This document shows, piece by piece, positions 9,779 through 18,411 of a stretch of 51,292 bases of DNA. Position 1 is the first letter of the stretch; each line of letters starts with the position of its first letter. The notes below the pieces were generated by a model. It was not told the DNA's origin. It searched no databases and saw only the letters and a program-made list of their open reading frames with translations. The stretch is taken from the NCBI GenBank assembly GCA_947373105.1, contig CANBWK010000011.1, forward strand, positions 1-51,292, in the 5' to 3' direction. The translations under genes were made by a program, and so were the position numbers. The DNA comes from Comamonadaceae bacterium. GTDB lineage: Bacteria > Pseudomonadota > Gammaproteobacteria > Burkholderiales > Burkholderiaceae_C.

Positions 9779-10137
9779 TTGGTTTCTTTCTATGCAAAAT
9801 TCCGCAGATACAAATTTTCTTTAATGAAATTGATTCGTCAAATTTACCGGCTAAAGCGGCCTCATATCAATACAGATACCAGGCAAGCTGATCTTCAGAT
9901 GTCTTGACCAAAATGTATTGCAATGTCAATTATTTTGCAAATACATCCTTTTGCCTTTTGACCTGACCAAATGATTCCTACATCAGTTGATTTATCAGAG
10001 GATTTGTAAATTGGATTCAGTTTTTCAGAATCATGTCTGCGCTGCTAATCACGCCTTGATTTGCAGCTTTCAAAGTTTTTTGTGCCATTTGCTTGTAAAG
10101 TGAGTGGTCTTAGCAACAACTATTGGAAAGACCCCTT
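9779..10137. other. A+T-rich divergent intergenic region
   Basis: This 0.36-kb stretch lies between the decayed TctC gene (minus) and the small ORF plus hydratase (plus). It holds no gene that I can support. It contains an imperfect inverted repeat (9913-9946, listed separately) and two copies of a GACCAAA(A)TG word at 9906-9915 and 9965-9973. Promoters for both directions probably lie here, but I could not pick convincing -35/-10 pairs. Confidence 0.4.
9913..9946. promoter_or_regulatory. Inverted repeat, candidate operator
   Basis: The left arm ATGTATTGCAA (9913-9923) matches the reverse complement of the right arm TTGCAAATACAT (9935-9946) except for one inserted base, with an 11-base spacer. 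The position in a divergent intergenic region fits an operator for a dimeric regulator. No regulator gene is adjacent, so the binding protein is unknown. Confidence 0.4.
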
Positions 10138-10377
10138 ATGGCGTGGTTCATGCACAAGTTTGAAGCGACATTGGATTTCTATGGCCGCGTTCTGATGCTG
10201 CCACTCGGTTATGCGGTTAACGATGACCTGACGCAGAAACAACTTTGTTGTGATTGCAGCGCGGGTTTATTCGCGCAAGTACTGGGCAGCAACAAACCGA
10301 AATGGCAGGATCAGCAAATTGAGGCGTTTCTTTTGCGCACCTGTTTCCAGACCGAGCGTAGCGGGGTTGTGGCATGA
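10138..10377 (+). CDS. Small hypothetical protein (79 aa) coupled to the hydratase gene
   Basis: The frame begins MAWFMHKFEATLDFYGRV with GGAAAG seven bases before ATG 10138, and ends ...TERSGVVA. Its stop overlaps the start of the next gene as ATGA, a typical translational-coupling arrangement that supports expression. It has no signal peptide, no transmembrane helix and three Cys residues in QLCCDCSAG. I do not recognise the family. The stretch LDFYGRVL faintly recalls the start of a VOC-type domain, but the rest does not match. It could be a small subunit or modulator of the hydratase, or the remnant of a larger gene. No function is proposed. Confidence 0.55.
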   Translation: MAWFMHKFEATLDFYGRVLMLPLGYAVNDDLTQKQLCCDCSAGLFAQVLGSNKPKWQDQQIEAFLLRTCFQTERSGVVA

Positions 10378-11168
10378 GCCCAAATTTCAATGCAGAGGCC
10401 ATCGCTGAGGGGTTATTGTTGGCCCATAGAGAAGGCAAAAATTTCGAGCCTTTGCACATGAGCAGCGGCATTTTGTCTATAGAACAAGCCTATCACGTCC
10501 AACGATGTTTGGTCGACTTAATGTGTAAGGCCCAAGCGACGGATGTCGTGGGCTACAAGATAGGCCTGACTTCGCAAGTTATGCAGGAGATGTGCCATAT
10601 TTCTCATCCGGTGTATGGCGCCATTTTGCGAAGCCGTGTTGCACACAGCGGTTTCACTGCGTCATTGGCTGCGCATGGGCGACTGGGCATCGAGTCTGAG
10701 ATTGCCGTGCGGATGGGCAAAGATTTGCCCATGAGTAAGACGCCCCCGACGCAGCAACAAGTTACGAATAGCATTTCTGAAGTGGCGGTTGCGTTTGAAC
10801 TGGTGGACGACCGCCATGCCGCATATGACAAGCTGGAGGCTGCTTGGCTTGTGGCGGACAATGCTTGGAACGGTGGTATTGTGCTGGGCCCTTGGCGGCC
10901 TGCGCTAGAAGATATTGGTGGCCGTTCAGGTCGGTTGGTTGTAGATGGAAATGTGGTCGATCAAGGGAATGTTGGCAGCTTGAAGGCGCACCCCTTTGAA
11001 TCGGTTGCGTGGTTGGCGGCTGCCCTAGGTTTGCAGGGTCAACAGCTTTGTCGCGGGGATATTGTGATGACAGGAAGCATTGTGGGGACGCGATTTCCCG
11101 CGCAAACTGAGCATTGGCGTTTTGAGGTTGAAGGGCTTGGTGAAGTCGAGGCCAATACACTCCGCTGA
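10374..11168 (+). CDS. 2-keto-4-pentenoate hydratase family protein (MhpD-like)
   Basis: The 264-residue protein belongs to the hydratase/decarboxylase branch of the FAH superfamily, which hydrates 2-hydroxypenta-2,4-dienoate-type products of meta-cleavage or decarboxylates 4-oxalocrotonate. Visible signatures are VGYKIGLTS, GIESEIAVRMGKDLP (metal-binding glutamates), VAFELVDDR and DNAWNGG. Length matches MhpD/DmpE/DmpH. Its ATG overlaps the stop of the small upstream ORF by four bases. No ring-cleavage dioxygenase is adjacent; the nearest candidates are the VOC protein at 30257-31468 and the Rieske oxygenase on the facing strand. Hydratase versus decarboxylase cannot be settled here. Confidence 0.9.
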   Translation: MSPNFNAEAIAEGLLLAHREGKNFEPLHMSSGILSIEQAYHVQRCLVDLMCKAQATDVVGYKIGLTSQVMQEMCHISHPVYGAILRSRVAHSGFTASLAAHGRLGIESEIAVRMGKDLPMSKTPPTQQQVTNSISEVAVAFELVDDRHAAYDKLEAAWLVADNAWNGGIVLGPWRPALEDIGGRSGRLVVDGNVVDQGNVGSLKAHPFESVAWLAAALGLQGQQLCRGDIVMTGSIVGTRFPAQTEHWRFEVEGLGEVEANTLR

Positions 11169-11181
11169 GACCTTAGTCTGC

Positions 11182-11214
11182 GTTGAGCCGTCATTTTTAG
11201 AATGCGCGCTCAAC
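11182..11214. terminator. Possible hairpin between convergent genes
   Basis: GTTGAGC (11182-11188) pairs with GCTCAAC (11208-11214) around a 19-base loop that contains a T-run. It sits just after the hydratase stop and before the end of the facing binding-protein gene. The loop is long and there is no following T-tract, so this is only a weak terminator candidate. Confidence 0.3.
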
Positions 11215-11294
11215 AAAATGGGTTGGGTGAGCGCAAAGGGATAAGCACCTTTTAATGCGATGCGCCAAAATTTCAGGACTTCTGCGTGGTGAAG

Positions 11295-12461
11295 TCAGGG
11301 CAGGTAAACCCATTTCCCATTTTCTATTTTGACCATCACCTGGCTGCGATCGTCAACACCATTGTGATCTTGAGGCGACATCGTATAAACACCTTCGGTC
11401 CCGACATAGCCTTTGAGCTTTTCAATGGAATCCCTGATTGCACTTCTGAACTCGGCAGTGCCTGGTTTGGCGACTTTGACGGCCTCTTTTACAGCAGCAT
11501 CCGAAATCAGTAGGGCATCCCAAGCAGTTGCTCCAAATAAAGAGCGATTTTGAATGCCAAAATTAGCATCAGATTTCTTTAAAAAATCAACGGCTACCTT
11601 TTTAATAGGGTTGCTGTCAGGCAATTGGTCTCCAACAAGTACCGGTGCTACTGTCATGAAGCTGCCTTCTAAAGCTTTGCCTCCAACGCGAAGGAAATCT
11701 GCATTTGCAACGCCCTGAGTTTGATACACATGACCCTTGTAGCCTCTTTGGATCAATTCGATGTGCGGTAATGCGCCTGGAGTGCCAGAACTGAGGATAT
11801 AAACGGCATCCGGATTACTGCTTAATACTTTCAATACTTGCGCAGTCACAGATTGATCTGTTGCGTTGTATTTTTCGCTACTGACAACTTTGATGTTTTT
11901 TGTAGGCGCCAATGTTTCTACAGTTTTTAGAAAACCATCGCCGTAGCTGTTCGCGACTCCTATTGTGGCTATTGTTTTCAGTCCAGACTTGATCATGTGC
12001 TCCATCACTCGATTCGCAGAGATGACTTCAGTTGGTGAAAGCTTGAATGCCCAGCGACGAGGACCATCCTGGGGCAAAACAATAGCCCCACCGCCTGCCA
12101 AGCTAATGACCGGAACTTTTTCAGCTCCAGCAGCTTCGACAATAGCCAGTGACGTTGGCGTTATGGAAGATCCAATGATCAGATCAACTTTGTCTTCAGT
12201 GATCAATCGCATTGCTGTTTTAGCCGCGGTACTGGTGTCAGAGTTGTCATTCAGAATTGTGAATTTAACTTTTTGCCCACCCATTTCGTTACGCCAGAGG
12301 TTGATTACTTTTTCTTCAGGAATCCCTAACGACGCCCCCGGACCAGTTAAGGACAAAATGACCCCGACGTGAATGTCCGCTTTTACCGTCATTGACAGTG
12401 TCGCTGCACCTATGAATAAAAGCGCGCGCATTGTTTTGAAGAACCCGAGGAGTGATTGCAT
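11295..12461 (-). CDS. Liv-type (type 1) ABC transporter periplasmic binding protein
   Basis: The 388-residue protein has an N-terminal secretion signal (MRALLFIGAATLSMTVKA) and then IHVGVILSLTGPGASLGIPE, the classic first strand of branched-chain amino-acid/amide binding proteins (LivK family). Further family segments are LIIGSSITPTSLAIVEAAG and ATIGVANSYGDGF. AAGGAAAC precedes the ATG. No permease or ATPase lies beside it; the nearest Liv membrane genes are 20 kb away. It sits 29 bp after the Rieske oxygenase on the same strand, so it probably captures that enzyme's substrate or a related aromatic acid (inference). Confidence 0.9.
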   Translation of the reverse strand: MQSLLGFFKTMRALLFIGAATLSMTVKADIHVGVILSLTGPGASLGIPEEKVINLWRNEMGGQKVKFTILNDNSDTSTAAKTAMRLITEDKVDLIIGSSITPTSLAIVEAAGAEKVPVISLAGGGAIVLPQDGPRRWAFKLSPTEVISANRVMEHMIKSGLKTIATIGVANSYGDGFLKTVETLAPTKNIKVVSSEKYNATDQSVTAQVLKVLSSNPDAVYILSSGTPGALPHIELIQRGYKGHVYQTQGVANADFLRVGGKALEGSFMTVAPVLVGDQLPDSNPIKKVAVDFLKKSDANFGIQNRSLFGATAWDALLISDAAVKEAVKVAKPGTAEFRSAIRDSIEKLKGYVGTEGVYTMSPQDHNGVDDRSQVMVKIENGKWVYLP

Positions 12462-12490
12462 TGCTGTTTCCTTGATTGCCAGTTGAAAAA

Positions 12491-13546
12491 CTATGAAGTT
12501 TGAAGAAGGGTATTTTTTTCAGATTGAACAGCTTCATTAAGCATCTTCCGAAAACGAATTAATGCAGCATCAAAGTGAAGTGGGAGCATGTCATTTTCTG
12601 CATTTTCTGAGAGGTTATTGAATTGAGCAGTGATCATGCTGCGGTCTTCGTTGAATGCTTCTAGCAGCGTATTGAACATGTTGTGCCGGATGGTTGTATC
12701 CTGAACAATAGCTCGGTGAGATTGTTGAAAAAAATAATGGGTTGACGTATCGGTCTCAGGGGTTAAAGTTTGACAGCTGTGATTGATAACCGCTCTGCTA
12801 TTGTCGTCAGCCGCATCGCCAATAGGGCGCCCTCCTGAGTGCATCAGCAATGTTGCAGGAAATAAAAAATCATAAATGAACCAACGATCCATGTTGGAAT
12901 CGAAATTTTGAAATCTTTTGTAATATGGCGGTGCTGGAACATCTGGGATGAATCGAGAGACCTTCACGCCGCGCTGGCCATCGTCATCAATCGTGTCGAC
13001 GATTGGTTTAGCAAGTGCGATAGCAGCACTTCCCCCAAGTGTATTTGCGTGCACATAACTGAGATGCGAAAAGTCTAACAGGTTATCTACTATCAGAAGA
13101 TAAGGTGTTTCGTAATGCATGTAGCCGGGAACGTTGACCCAATCGGGATGGTCACAAGAGAAATTATCAGGCAGCATAGCCAGATCTGCCTTTTCAGGGT
13201 CACCCATCCACACGAAGACCCATTTATTCTTGATCGCGATAGGGTATTTCTTAACGCATGCTTTAATCGGCGGTTTGTCCATGCTGGGTACTTCTTTGCA
13301 CAGACCCTGTGCATTAAAAAGTAGGCCATGGTATCCACACCGAACGTTATCACCTTCCCTGTGCCCTGAAGAGAGAGGGGCGTGGCGATGGCAGCATTTG
13401 TCCGCTATTGCCGTTATGTTTCCATCGCTGGTTCTGTAAACGAGAATAGGCTCATTGAGCACCCGACGGGTGAAAAGTTTGTCTTCATTGGCAGCTGGAA
13501 TTTCGTGATCCCATGCTATGACGTACCAACAATTTCTCAACCACAT
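12491..13546 (-). CDS. Rieske non-heme iron oxygenase, large subunit (VanA-like)
   Basis: The 351-residue protein has a Rieske [2Fe-2S] site formed by C51-x-H53 and C70-x2-H73, and the mononuclear iron motif NLLDFSHLSYVH with N155, H161 and H166. Length and motif order fit the VanA/dicamba-demethylase group, which O-demethylates or hydroxylates aromatic acids and takes electrons from a separate reductase. No ferredoxin or reductase gene is present within this window, so the partner must be encoded elsewhere or shared. It lies upstream of, and probably co-transcribed with, the Liv-type binding protein. The substrate is not predictable from sequence alone. Confidence 0.93.
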   Translation of the reverse strand: MWLRNCWYVIAWDHEIPAANEDKLFTRRVLNEPILVYRTSDGNITAIADKCCHRHAPLSSGHREGDNVRCGYHGLLFNAQGLCKEVPSMDKPPIKACVKKYPIAIKNKWVFVWMGDPEKADLAMLPDNFSCDHPDWVNVPGYMHYETPYLLIVDNLLDFSHLSYVHANTLGGSAAIALAKPIVDTIDDDGQRGVKVSRFIPDVPAPPYYKRFQNFDSNMDRWFIYDFLFPATLLMHSGGRPIGDAADDNSRAVINHSCQTLTPETDTSTHYFFQQSHRAIVQDTTIRHNMFNTLLEAFNEDRSMITAQFNNLSENAENDMLPLHFDAALIRFRKMLNEAVQSEKNTLLQTS

Positions 13547-13682
13547 TCGTGTCTCCTTCAGGTTTTAGTGCAAATTTATTTCCTGTCAGGTTAGGCCATT
13601 GCATTGTCTAAGTCAATCGGTAATGCCCCATATTGAAGGGCGAACTTGTACTTTGCCAAATTGAAAAATTCAATGGGCTTAA

Positions 13683-15368
13683 TTAATTGAAGTCAGTGAG
13701 CAATTCACCCGCCATGGGACAGTTTTCAATCATACCGGTTTGGTCGGCAATCAACTGACCATTCACCCAGACGCCATGCACGCCTATTGCGTCTGTATGG
13801 AGACGGGGGGCGCCTAATGGCAGATCAAACACTCTCTTTTTTTCGCCACGTCCTACGGTTTGTGGATCAAATAGCAATAGATCTGCGGCATATCCAGCCC
13901 TAAGTATGCCGCGGTCTTTTAAGCCCAAAATCTGCGCTTGTTGGGCTGTAAGTTTGTGCACGGCTTGAGTCATGGTCATTGCGCCCATTTCGCGTGCCCA
14001 GTATCCAAGCAGGTGCAGACCAAAACCGGCATCATTGAAAAAGGTCAGATGTGCTCCTGCATCGCTCAAAGAAACCAAGCTATGTGGGTGATTGAGCATT
14101 CTTGAAACAGCCGTGGTATCACTGTTCAATAACATCGCTGTGAAGACGGTGCGCAGGTCTTCTTTCAAGGACAGATCTAAAGCAAAATCGAGAGGATCGC
14201 AGCCGTGTTGTTCAGCCAAAGAGGCTACACTTTTTTGTTCGTATATGTGGTGATTCGGTTCGAAGGTTTCAACGACATGTACTTTTTCCCATTCGTTATT
14301 AAACAATCGAAATGAAGCGGTTTGCTGAAGCTCTTCTTTCACTTTTTTTCTAAAGTCCAGGTCAGCCAAGCATGTTTTCAAATCTTCATGCGCCAAGCCC
14401 AGCGCCATTTTCCAACTCGCCAACCCTTCTACCGGATAGGCTGATGCAAATGTGAAGTCCATGCTCAAGGGACAACACGATACTTGACCACGAAGCCAAT
14501 TGCCTCTTGTGTTGGCTTCACTGATCGCTTGCAGATCATTGAATACACCGTTTGGATTGGTTGAGTTGTGCAGAAGGGCTGCAACCATGACAGGCCTTTT
14601 GCTGGCTGCTGACAAGGACTCTAAAAATGCGACAGACATTTGCCCGCCCTTTGTCACCATGTAAACACCGCGTCCAAAACTGCTCATGGCAAGAGTGAGT
14701 TGCATCATTTCATCATCGCTTGCTAAGCGTGATGGCATTGGAAATCCACCTTCGCCGTTATGAGCTGGGCTTGTGCTGGTGGCAAATCCTATGGCGCCAG
14801 CTGACATGGCTTCACGAACTAAATCGGCCATTTTTGCTATTTCATCAGCTGTGGCTTGACGCTTATTGGCCTCATTTCCCATGACCCAAGTTCGGACAGA
14901 GGAATGTCCAATATAAGCTGCAATATTGATGGCGCATTGCTTGCGTTTTAGCATGGCCAAATATTCGGGAAAGGTTTCAAAGTCCCAGTCAATACCATGT
15001 TCCAACACGTCCAAAGACATGCCTTCAACTTGCGTGAGGTTGCGCATTGTCAATAAACGATCAGCAGGGCGGCAAGGTGCGATGGTGAACCCGCAGTTCC
15101 CAATAATGGCTGTGGTCACGCCTAAAGCAGGCGAAGGGCGAACGAAAGAATCCCAGGTGATTTGCGCATCGAAATGGGTGTGAGAGTCAATAATCCCCGG
15201 CATCAGTGCCAAGCCTTGGGCCTCAACAACTTGTATGGCTTTGAGCTTTAAGTTCTTCCCAATGGCTACAATTTTCCCGTGGTGCAAAGCCACGTCTTTG
15301 ACTTCAGGCGCATTGCCTGTGCCATCAAAAACGAGGGAGTTTTTAATGAGGGTGTCGGCATTGTTCAT
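13683..15368 (-). CDS. N-acyl-D-amino-acid deacylase-type amidohydrolase
   Basis: The 561-residue protein is a metal-dependent amidohydrolase. It shows PGIIDSHTHFD with metal ligands H63 and H65, GNCGF with the metal-bridging-type Cys92 that marks the D-aminoacylase group, and LSDAGAHLTFF near the third quarter. D-aminoacylases hydrolyse N-acyl D-amino acids; relatives act on other cyclic or linear amides. It lies 96 bp downstream of the LeuD-like gene on the same strand, so it belongs to the LeuCD/lyase block. In that context cleavage of a ring-derived amide or enamide is conceivable, but this is inference from neighbours. Confidence 0.88.
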   Translation of the reverse strand: MNNADTLIKNSLVFDGTGNAPEVKDVALHHGKIVAIGKNLKLKAIQVVEAQGLALMPGIIDSHTHFDAQITWDSFVRPSPALGVTTAIIGNCGFTIAPCRPADRLLTMRNLTQVEGMSLDVLEHGIDWDFETFPEYLAMLKRKQCAINIAAYIGHSSVRTWVMGNEANKRQATADEIAKMADLVREAMSAGAIGFATSTSPAHNGEGGFPMPSRLASDDEMMQLTLAMSSFGRGVYMVTKGGQMSVAFLESLSAASKRPVMVAALLHNSTNPNGVFNDLQAISEANTRGNWLRGQVSCCPLSMDFTFASAYPVEGLASWKMALGLAHEDLKTCLADLDFRKKVKEELQQTASFRLFNNEWEKVHVVETFEPNHHIYEQKSVASLAEQHGCDPLDFALDLSLKEDLRTVFTAMLLNSDTTAVSRMLNHPHSLVSLSDAGAHLTFFNDAGFGLHLLGYWAREMGAMTMTQAVHKLTAQQAQILGLKDRGILRAGYAADLLLFDPQTVGRGEKKRVFDLPLGAPRLHTDAIGVHGVWVNGQLIADQTGMIENCPMAGELLTDFN

Positions 15369-15464
15369 TTAAGGGCTTTAATTTCACAAGGTTTTCAAAT
15401 CTGGAATTCGTTTGTCGTTGGTAAATCAACTACCTTGGATTTCTTTGCAAAATTTTGGAACTTC

Positions 15465-16100
15465 TCACGTTAATTTCCAAACCCAAGGTTTTTCGATTTT
15501 GCTTTTGTGTTCGTGGTTTTCGATAAAAGACAAGCTTTTAAGGGTCAATCCAATGGGGTCGAGTCCCTCTAAAAGGCTAATGCGGCGAAGCGGATCAACC
15601 TCAAAAGGATAGGAGCCATTCCACGGTGTTTTGATGTGCTGATGAATCAAATCGATTTCTATGGAAACTTGACTATGGTCATTTTCTTTTTTACCTAAAA
15701 GCAATTGATTTTGTATCTCAGTAATTTTTTCGTGGGGTAAACGAATGGGAAGTACACCATTTTGGAAACAATTCCCAAAAAATATTTCGCCAAAAGAAGG
15801 GGCAATGATGCACCTGATGCCCATTCCCACAAGGGCCCAAACGGCCATTTCTCTTGAGCTTCCGCAGCCAAAATTTTCTGAAGCAACCAATATGCAGGAC
15901 TGCTTGAACAGAATGTGATTCAAAATAAATTCAGGCTTGTCACTGCCATCTGCTTCAAAGCGTTCAGACTCAAATGCCCAGAGACCCATGTCTTGTCGAG
16001 ACACGCGAGCGCATCTTTCAATCCTGATAATTCTGTCTGTATCGACATTGGCATGTACAAATGGTGCAGCAACTCCGGTAAGAATTTCAAACTTTTTCAT
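15465..16100 (-). CDS. leuD: LeuD-type hydro-lyase small subunit
   Basis: I chose ATG 16098-16100 (211 residues, MKKFEILTGVAAPFV) because the frame further upstream lies inside the LeuC-like gene. It shows the swivelling-domain hallmarks of the isopropylmalate isomerase small subunit: VDTDRII, then ENFGCGSSRE and IIAPSFGEIFFGNCFQNGVLP. It departs from housekeeping LeuD at usually conserved positions: the sequence is SREMAVWAL where LeuD normally reads SREHAPWAL, and TDRIIRIER instead of TDQIIPKQ. With the adjacent PEP-mutase-type lyase this suggests a different hydroxy-diacid substrate. The LeuC stop is one base before this start. Confidence 0.85.
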   Translation of the reverse strand: MKKFEILTGVAAPFVHANVDTDRIIRIERCARVSRQDMGLWAFESERFEADGSDKPEFILNHILFKQSCILVASENFGCGSSREMAVWALVGMGIRCIIAPSFGEIFFGNCFQNGVLPIRLPHEKITEIQNQLLLGKKENDHSQVSIEIDLIHQHIKTPWNGSYPFEVDPLRRISLLEGLDPIGLTLKSLSFIENHEHKSKIEKPWVWKLT

Positions 16101-16101
16101 A

Positions 16102-17502
16102 TTAGAAATTCCGATGATCCACAATTGCCCCGGCCAGCGCGGCTGCGGCAGCCATTTCAGGACTCGCCAGGTGCGTTCGGGCTCCTGGGCCTTGCCGACC
16201 AGTAAAGTTACGATTCGAAGTTGAAACACAGCGATCGCCGGGACTGACCAATTCACCATTGGCGCCTACGCACAGTGAACAACCAGGTTCTCTCCATTCA
16301 AAACCTGCGTTTTTGAAAATTTGATCCAAACCGTCTGCTTCTGCTTGCTTCTTAACAAGCATCGAGCCAGGGACCACCCATGCCTTCACATGAGAAGCAA
16401 CTTTCCGACCTTGAATCACTGATGCCGCTCTTTGGAGATCGGTCAGACGTGAATTTGTGCAAGAACCTATAAATACGCGTTGAATGGGTGTGCCATGGAT
16501 GGCCTGACCTGGCTCCAATCCCATGTAATGAAGCGCATCACGCCATGCTTGTCTTTGCACAAGATCGTGTGCTTGATCGAGTAAGGGAATATTTTGAGCG
16601 ACAGAAATCACATGCTCTGGACTGGTGCCCCAGGTAATTTGCGGAGACATTGTGTCGCAATCAATGCTGACTGTTTTATCGAAGATTGCGTCTACGTCAC
16701 TTACCAATGATGACCAATTGAGAGCTGCACCATGCCAATGATCACCTTTAGGTGCAAATGGCTTATCTTTTAACCAATTCAAGGTAGTCTGATCAGGGGC
16801 AATCATGCCAATCTTGGCGCCACATTCGATCGATAAATTGCAAAGTGTGAGGCGGCCCTCCATGTCTAAAGTTTCAATGGCCTTGCCGCAATACTCTATT
16901 GCATAACCGGTGCCACCTGCAGCGCCAATGAGTCCGATCAGCGTCAAAATCATGTCTTTCGCATTGACTCCTGCAGGGGGGTGTCCCAGAAACTCAACGC
17001 GCATGGTTTTAGGTTTTGTTTGTTGCAGTGTTTGGGTGGCAAGTACGTGTTGAACTTCAGTTGTTCCGATACCAAATGCAATGGCTCCCATAGCGCCATG
17101 CGTACAGGTGTGGCTGTCACCGCAAACAATGGTCGTGCCTGGAAGCGATATACCTTGCTCAGGACCAATGACATGAATAATACCTTGTGAAACTTGACCC
17201 ACATCGAACAAGTGGATGCCTGTCTCAAGTGTTTGTTTTCTAAGCAAAGATATGGTTTCGTTGGCCCAAGGCGCCATGCCTCCTGTTCTTCCTGGTGCTG
17301 TTTCAACTACATGATCTGGCGTTGCGAATGTCAAGCCTGGTTGTCTGACTTTCAGCCCGCGTTGGCGGATCTGAAAGATAGCGTCGCCTCCACCTAAGTC
17401 ATGCATCAAATGCCTGTCGATGAATAGAAGATCAACGTTAGGCGCTAAGTTTTGCACTACATGCTGCGACCAAACTTTTTCGAACAATGTGCGTGGTGCC
17501 AT
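16102..17502 (-). CDS. leuC: LeuC-type hydro-lyase large subunit ([4Fe-4S], aconitase superfamily)
   Basis: The 466-residue protein has the cluster ligands C348 (FIGSCTNSR) and C408/C411 (GCSLCVGAN), and the substrate-site stretches FIDRHLMHD, VCGDSHTCTHGAMG and GIGTTEVQHVLATQT. Length and pattern match bacterial LeuC, which with LeuD isomerises isopropylmalate; close relatives are citraconate/dimethylmaleate hydratases. It starts two bases after the stop of the ICL/PEP-mutase-type lyase gene and ends one base before the LeuD-like start. That tight coupling to a C-C lyase, rather than to leuB/leuA, argues for a catabolic hydratase (inference). Confidence 0.88.
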   Translation of the reverse strand: MAPRTLFEKVWSQHVVQNLAPNVDLLFIDRHLMHDLGGGDAIFQIRQRGLKVRQPGLTFATPDHVVETAPGRTGGMAPWANETISLLRKQTLETGIHLFDVGQVSQGIIHVIGPEQGISLPGTTIVCGDSHTCTHGAMGAIAFGIGTTEVQHVLATQTLQQTKPKTMRVEFLGHPPAGVNAKDMILTLIGLIGAAGGTGYAIEYCGKAIETLDMEGRLTLCNLSIECGAKIGMIAPDQTTLNWLKDKPFAPKGDHWHGAALNWSSLVSDVDAIFDKTVSIDCDTMSPQITWGTSPEHVISVAQNIPLLDQAHDLVQRQAWRDALHYMGLEPGQAIHGTPIQRVFIGSCTNSRLTDLQRAASVIQGRKVASHVKAWVVPGSMLVKKQAEADGLDQIFKNAGFEWREPGCSLCVGANGELVSPGDRCVSTSNRNFTGRQGPGARTHLASPEMAAAAALAGAIVDHRNF

Positions 17503-17504
17503 GT

Positions 17505-18398
17505 CTATTCAACGTATTTTTTCTCAAATTCCCAGACATCCGGGAAGCCCACCAGTTCGTGCAGCTCTTTCATATCAATCATCGGTACTGGACTGCCCGC
17601 AGTGGTGCCGTGATGGGCTAAGTAATGCAGTGCATTTTTCGTGGCCGCAGCTGTGACTGCCATCACAGCACCAGGCCAAATGGCCAATGAAAATCCCAGC
17701 TCCTTGAGCTGCTTGGCAGATAACTCCGGCGATCTCCCTGTCGGAACCATGTTGGCAATGAGCCATGCGCCGCAGCCTTGCAATTCATCACCAATTCGCT
17801 TGAATTCGTCCAAAGACTCTGGCGACTCTACGAAAATAATGTCGGCACCGGCTTTGGCGAATAATCTGCCGCGATCAATAGCTTCATTTAAACCTAATCC
17901 AGTACGGGCATCGGTTCTTGCAATGATGAGTGTGTCGGAACTCCGCCTCGCAGCGACTGCCACATCAATGCGTTTGATGGCATCTGTTTTTGAAACTACT
18001 TTTCGGTTGGGGGTATGACCACATTTTTTGGGAGATTCCTGGTCTTCCAGTTGTATCGCTTGAACGCCAGCCTCTTCATAACCCCTGACGGTATGTCTGA
18101 TGTTAATAAGACCGCCAAAGCCTGTGTCGGCATCGGCAATGAGAGGACTGCTGATACCGTTTGCAATGGTTCGCGCTCGTCCTTGCATGTCGGTATACCC
18201 AGCTAATCCCGCATCCGGCAGACCCAGATGTGAGGCTGATACGCCGTAGCCAGTCATATACAAAGCATGAAAGCCCATTTGATCTGCGACCTTGGCCGAG
18301 ATCATTTCATAGATGCCCGGCGCTACAACGAAGTCGCCATTTTGAAGCTTCTTTTTAAGCGTTCCTCGTGGGCTTGGCATGGATAATGGTGATGTCAT
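17505..18398 (-). CDS. Isocitrate lyase/PEP mutase superfamily lyase (dimethylmalate- or methylisocitrate-lyase-like)
   Basis: About 297 residues from ATG 18396-18398; a start at 18422 would overlap the TctC stop. The TIM-barrel signatures are APGIYEMISAKVADQ, DADTGFGG (89-96, Mg site), QLEDQ and the catalytic loop KKCGH (124-128), whose Cys marks true C-C lyases of the family. Such enzymes cleave 2-hydroxy/branched diacids to pyruvate or succinate plus a second acid; 2,3-dimethylmalate lyase gives propionate and pyruvate. The gene is followed after two bases by LeuC-like and LeuD-like subunits, the partners expected for hydrating a maleate derivative before cleavage. Methylisocitrate lyase remains possible. 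Confidence 0.88.
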   Translation of the reverse strand: MTSPLSMPSPRGTLKKKLQNGDFVVAPGIYEMISAKVADQMGFHALYMTGYGVSASHLGLPDAGLAGYTDMQGRARTIANGISSPLIADADTGFGGLINIRHTVRGYEEAGVQAIQLEDQESPKKCGHTPNRKVVSKTDAIKRIDVAVAARRSSDTLIIARTDARTGLGLNEAIDRGRLFAKAGADIIFVESPESLDEFKRIGDELQGCGAWLIANMVPTGRSPELSAKQLKELGFSLAIWPGAVMAVTAAATKNALHYLAHHGTTAGSPVPMIDMKELHELVGFPDVWEFEKKYVE

Positions 18399-18411
18399 TT
18401 CGTGTCTTTCT

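Noticed and set aside
16101-16259. Extended start of the LeuD-like gene at 16259
   Set aside because: The extra 53 residues overlap the LeuC-like coding sequence and show no LeuD similarity; ATG 16100 gives the normal family length.
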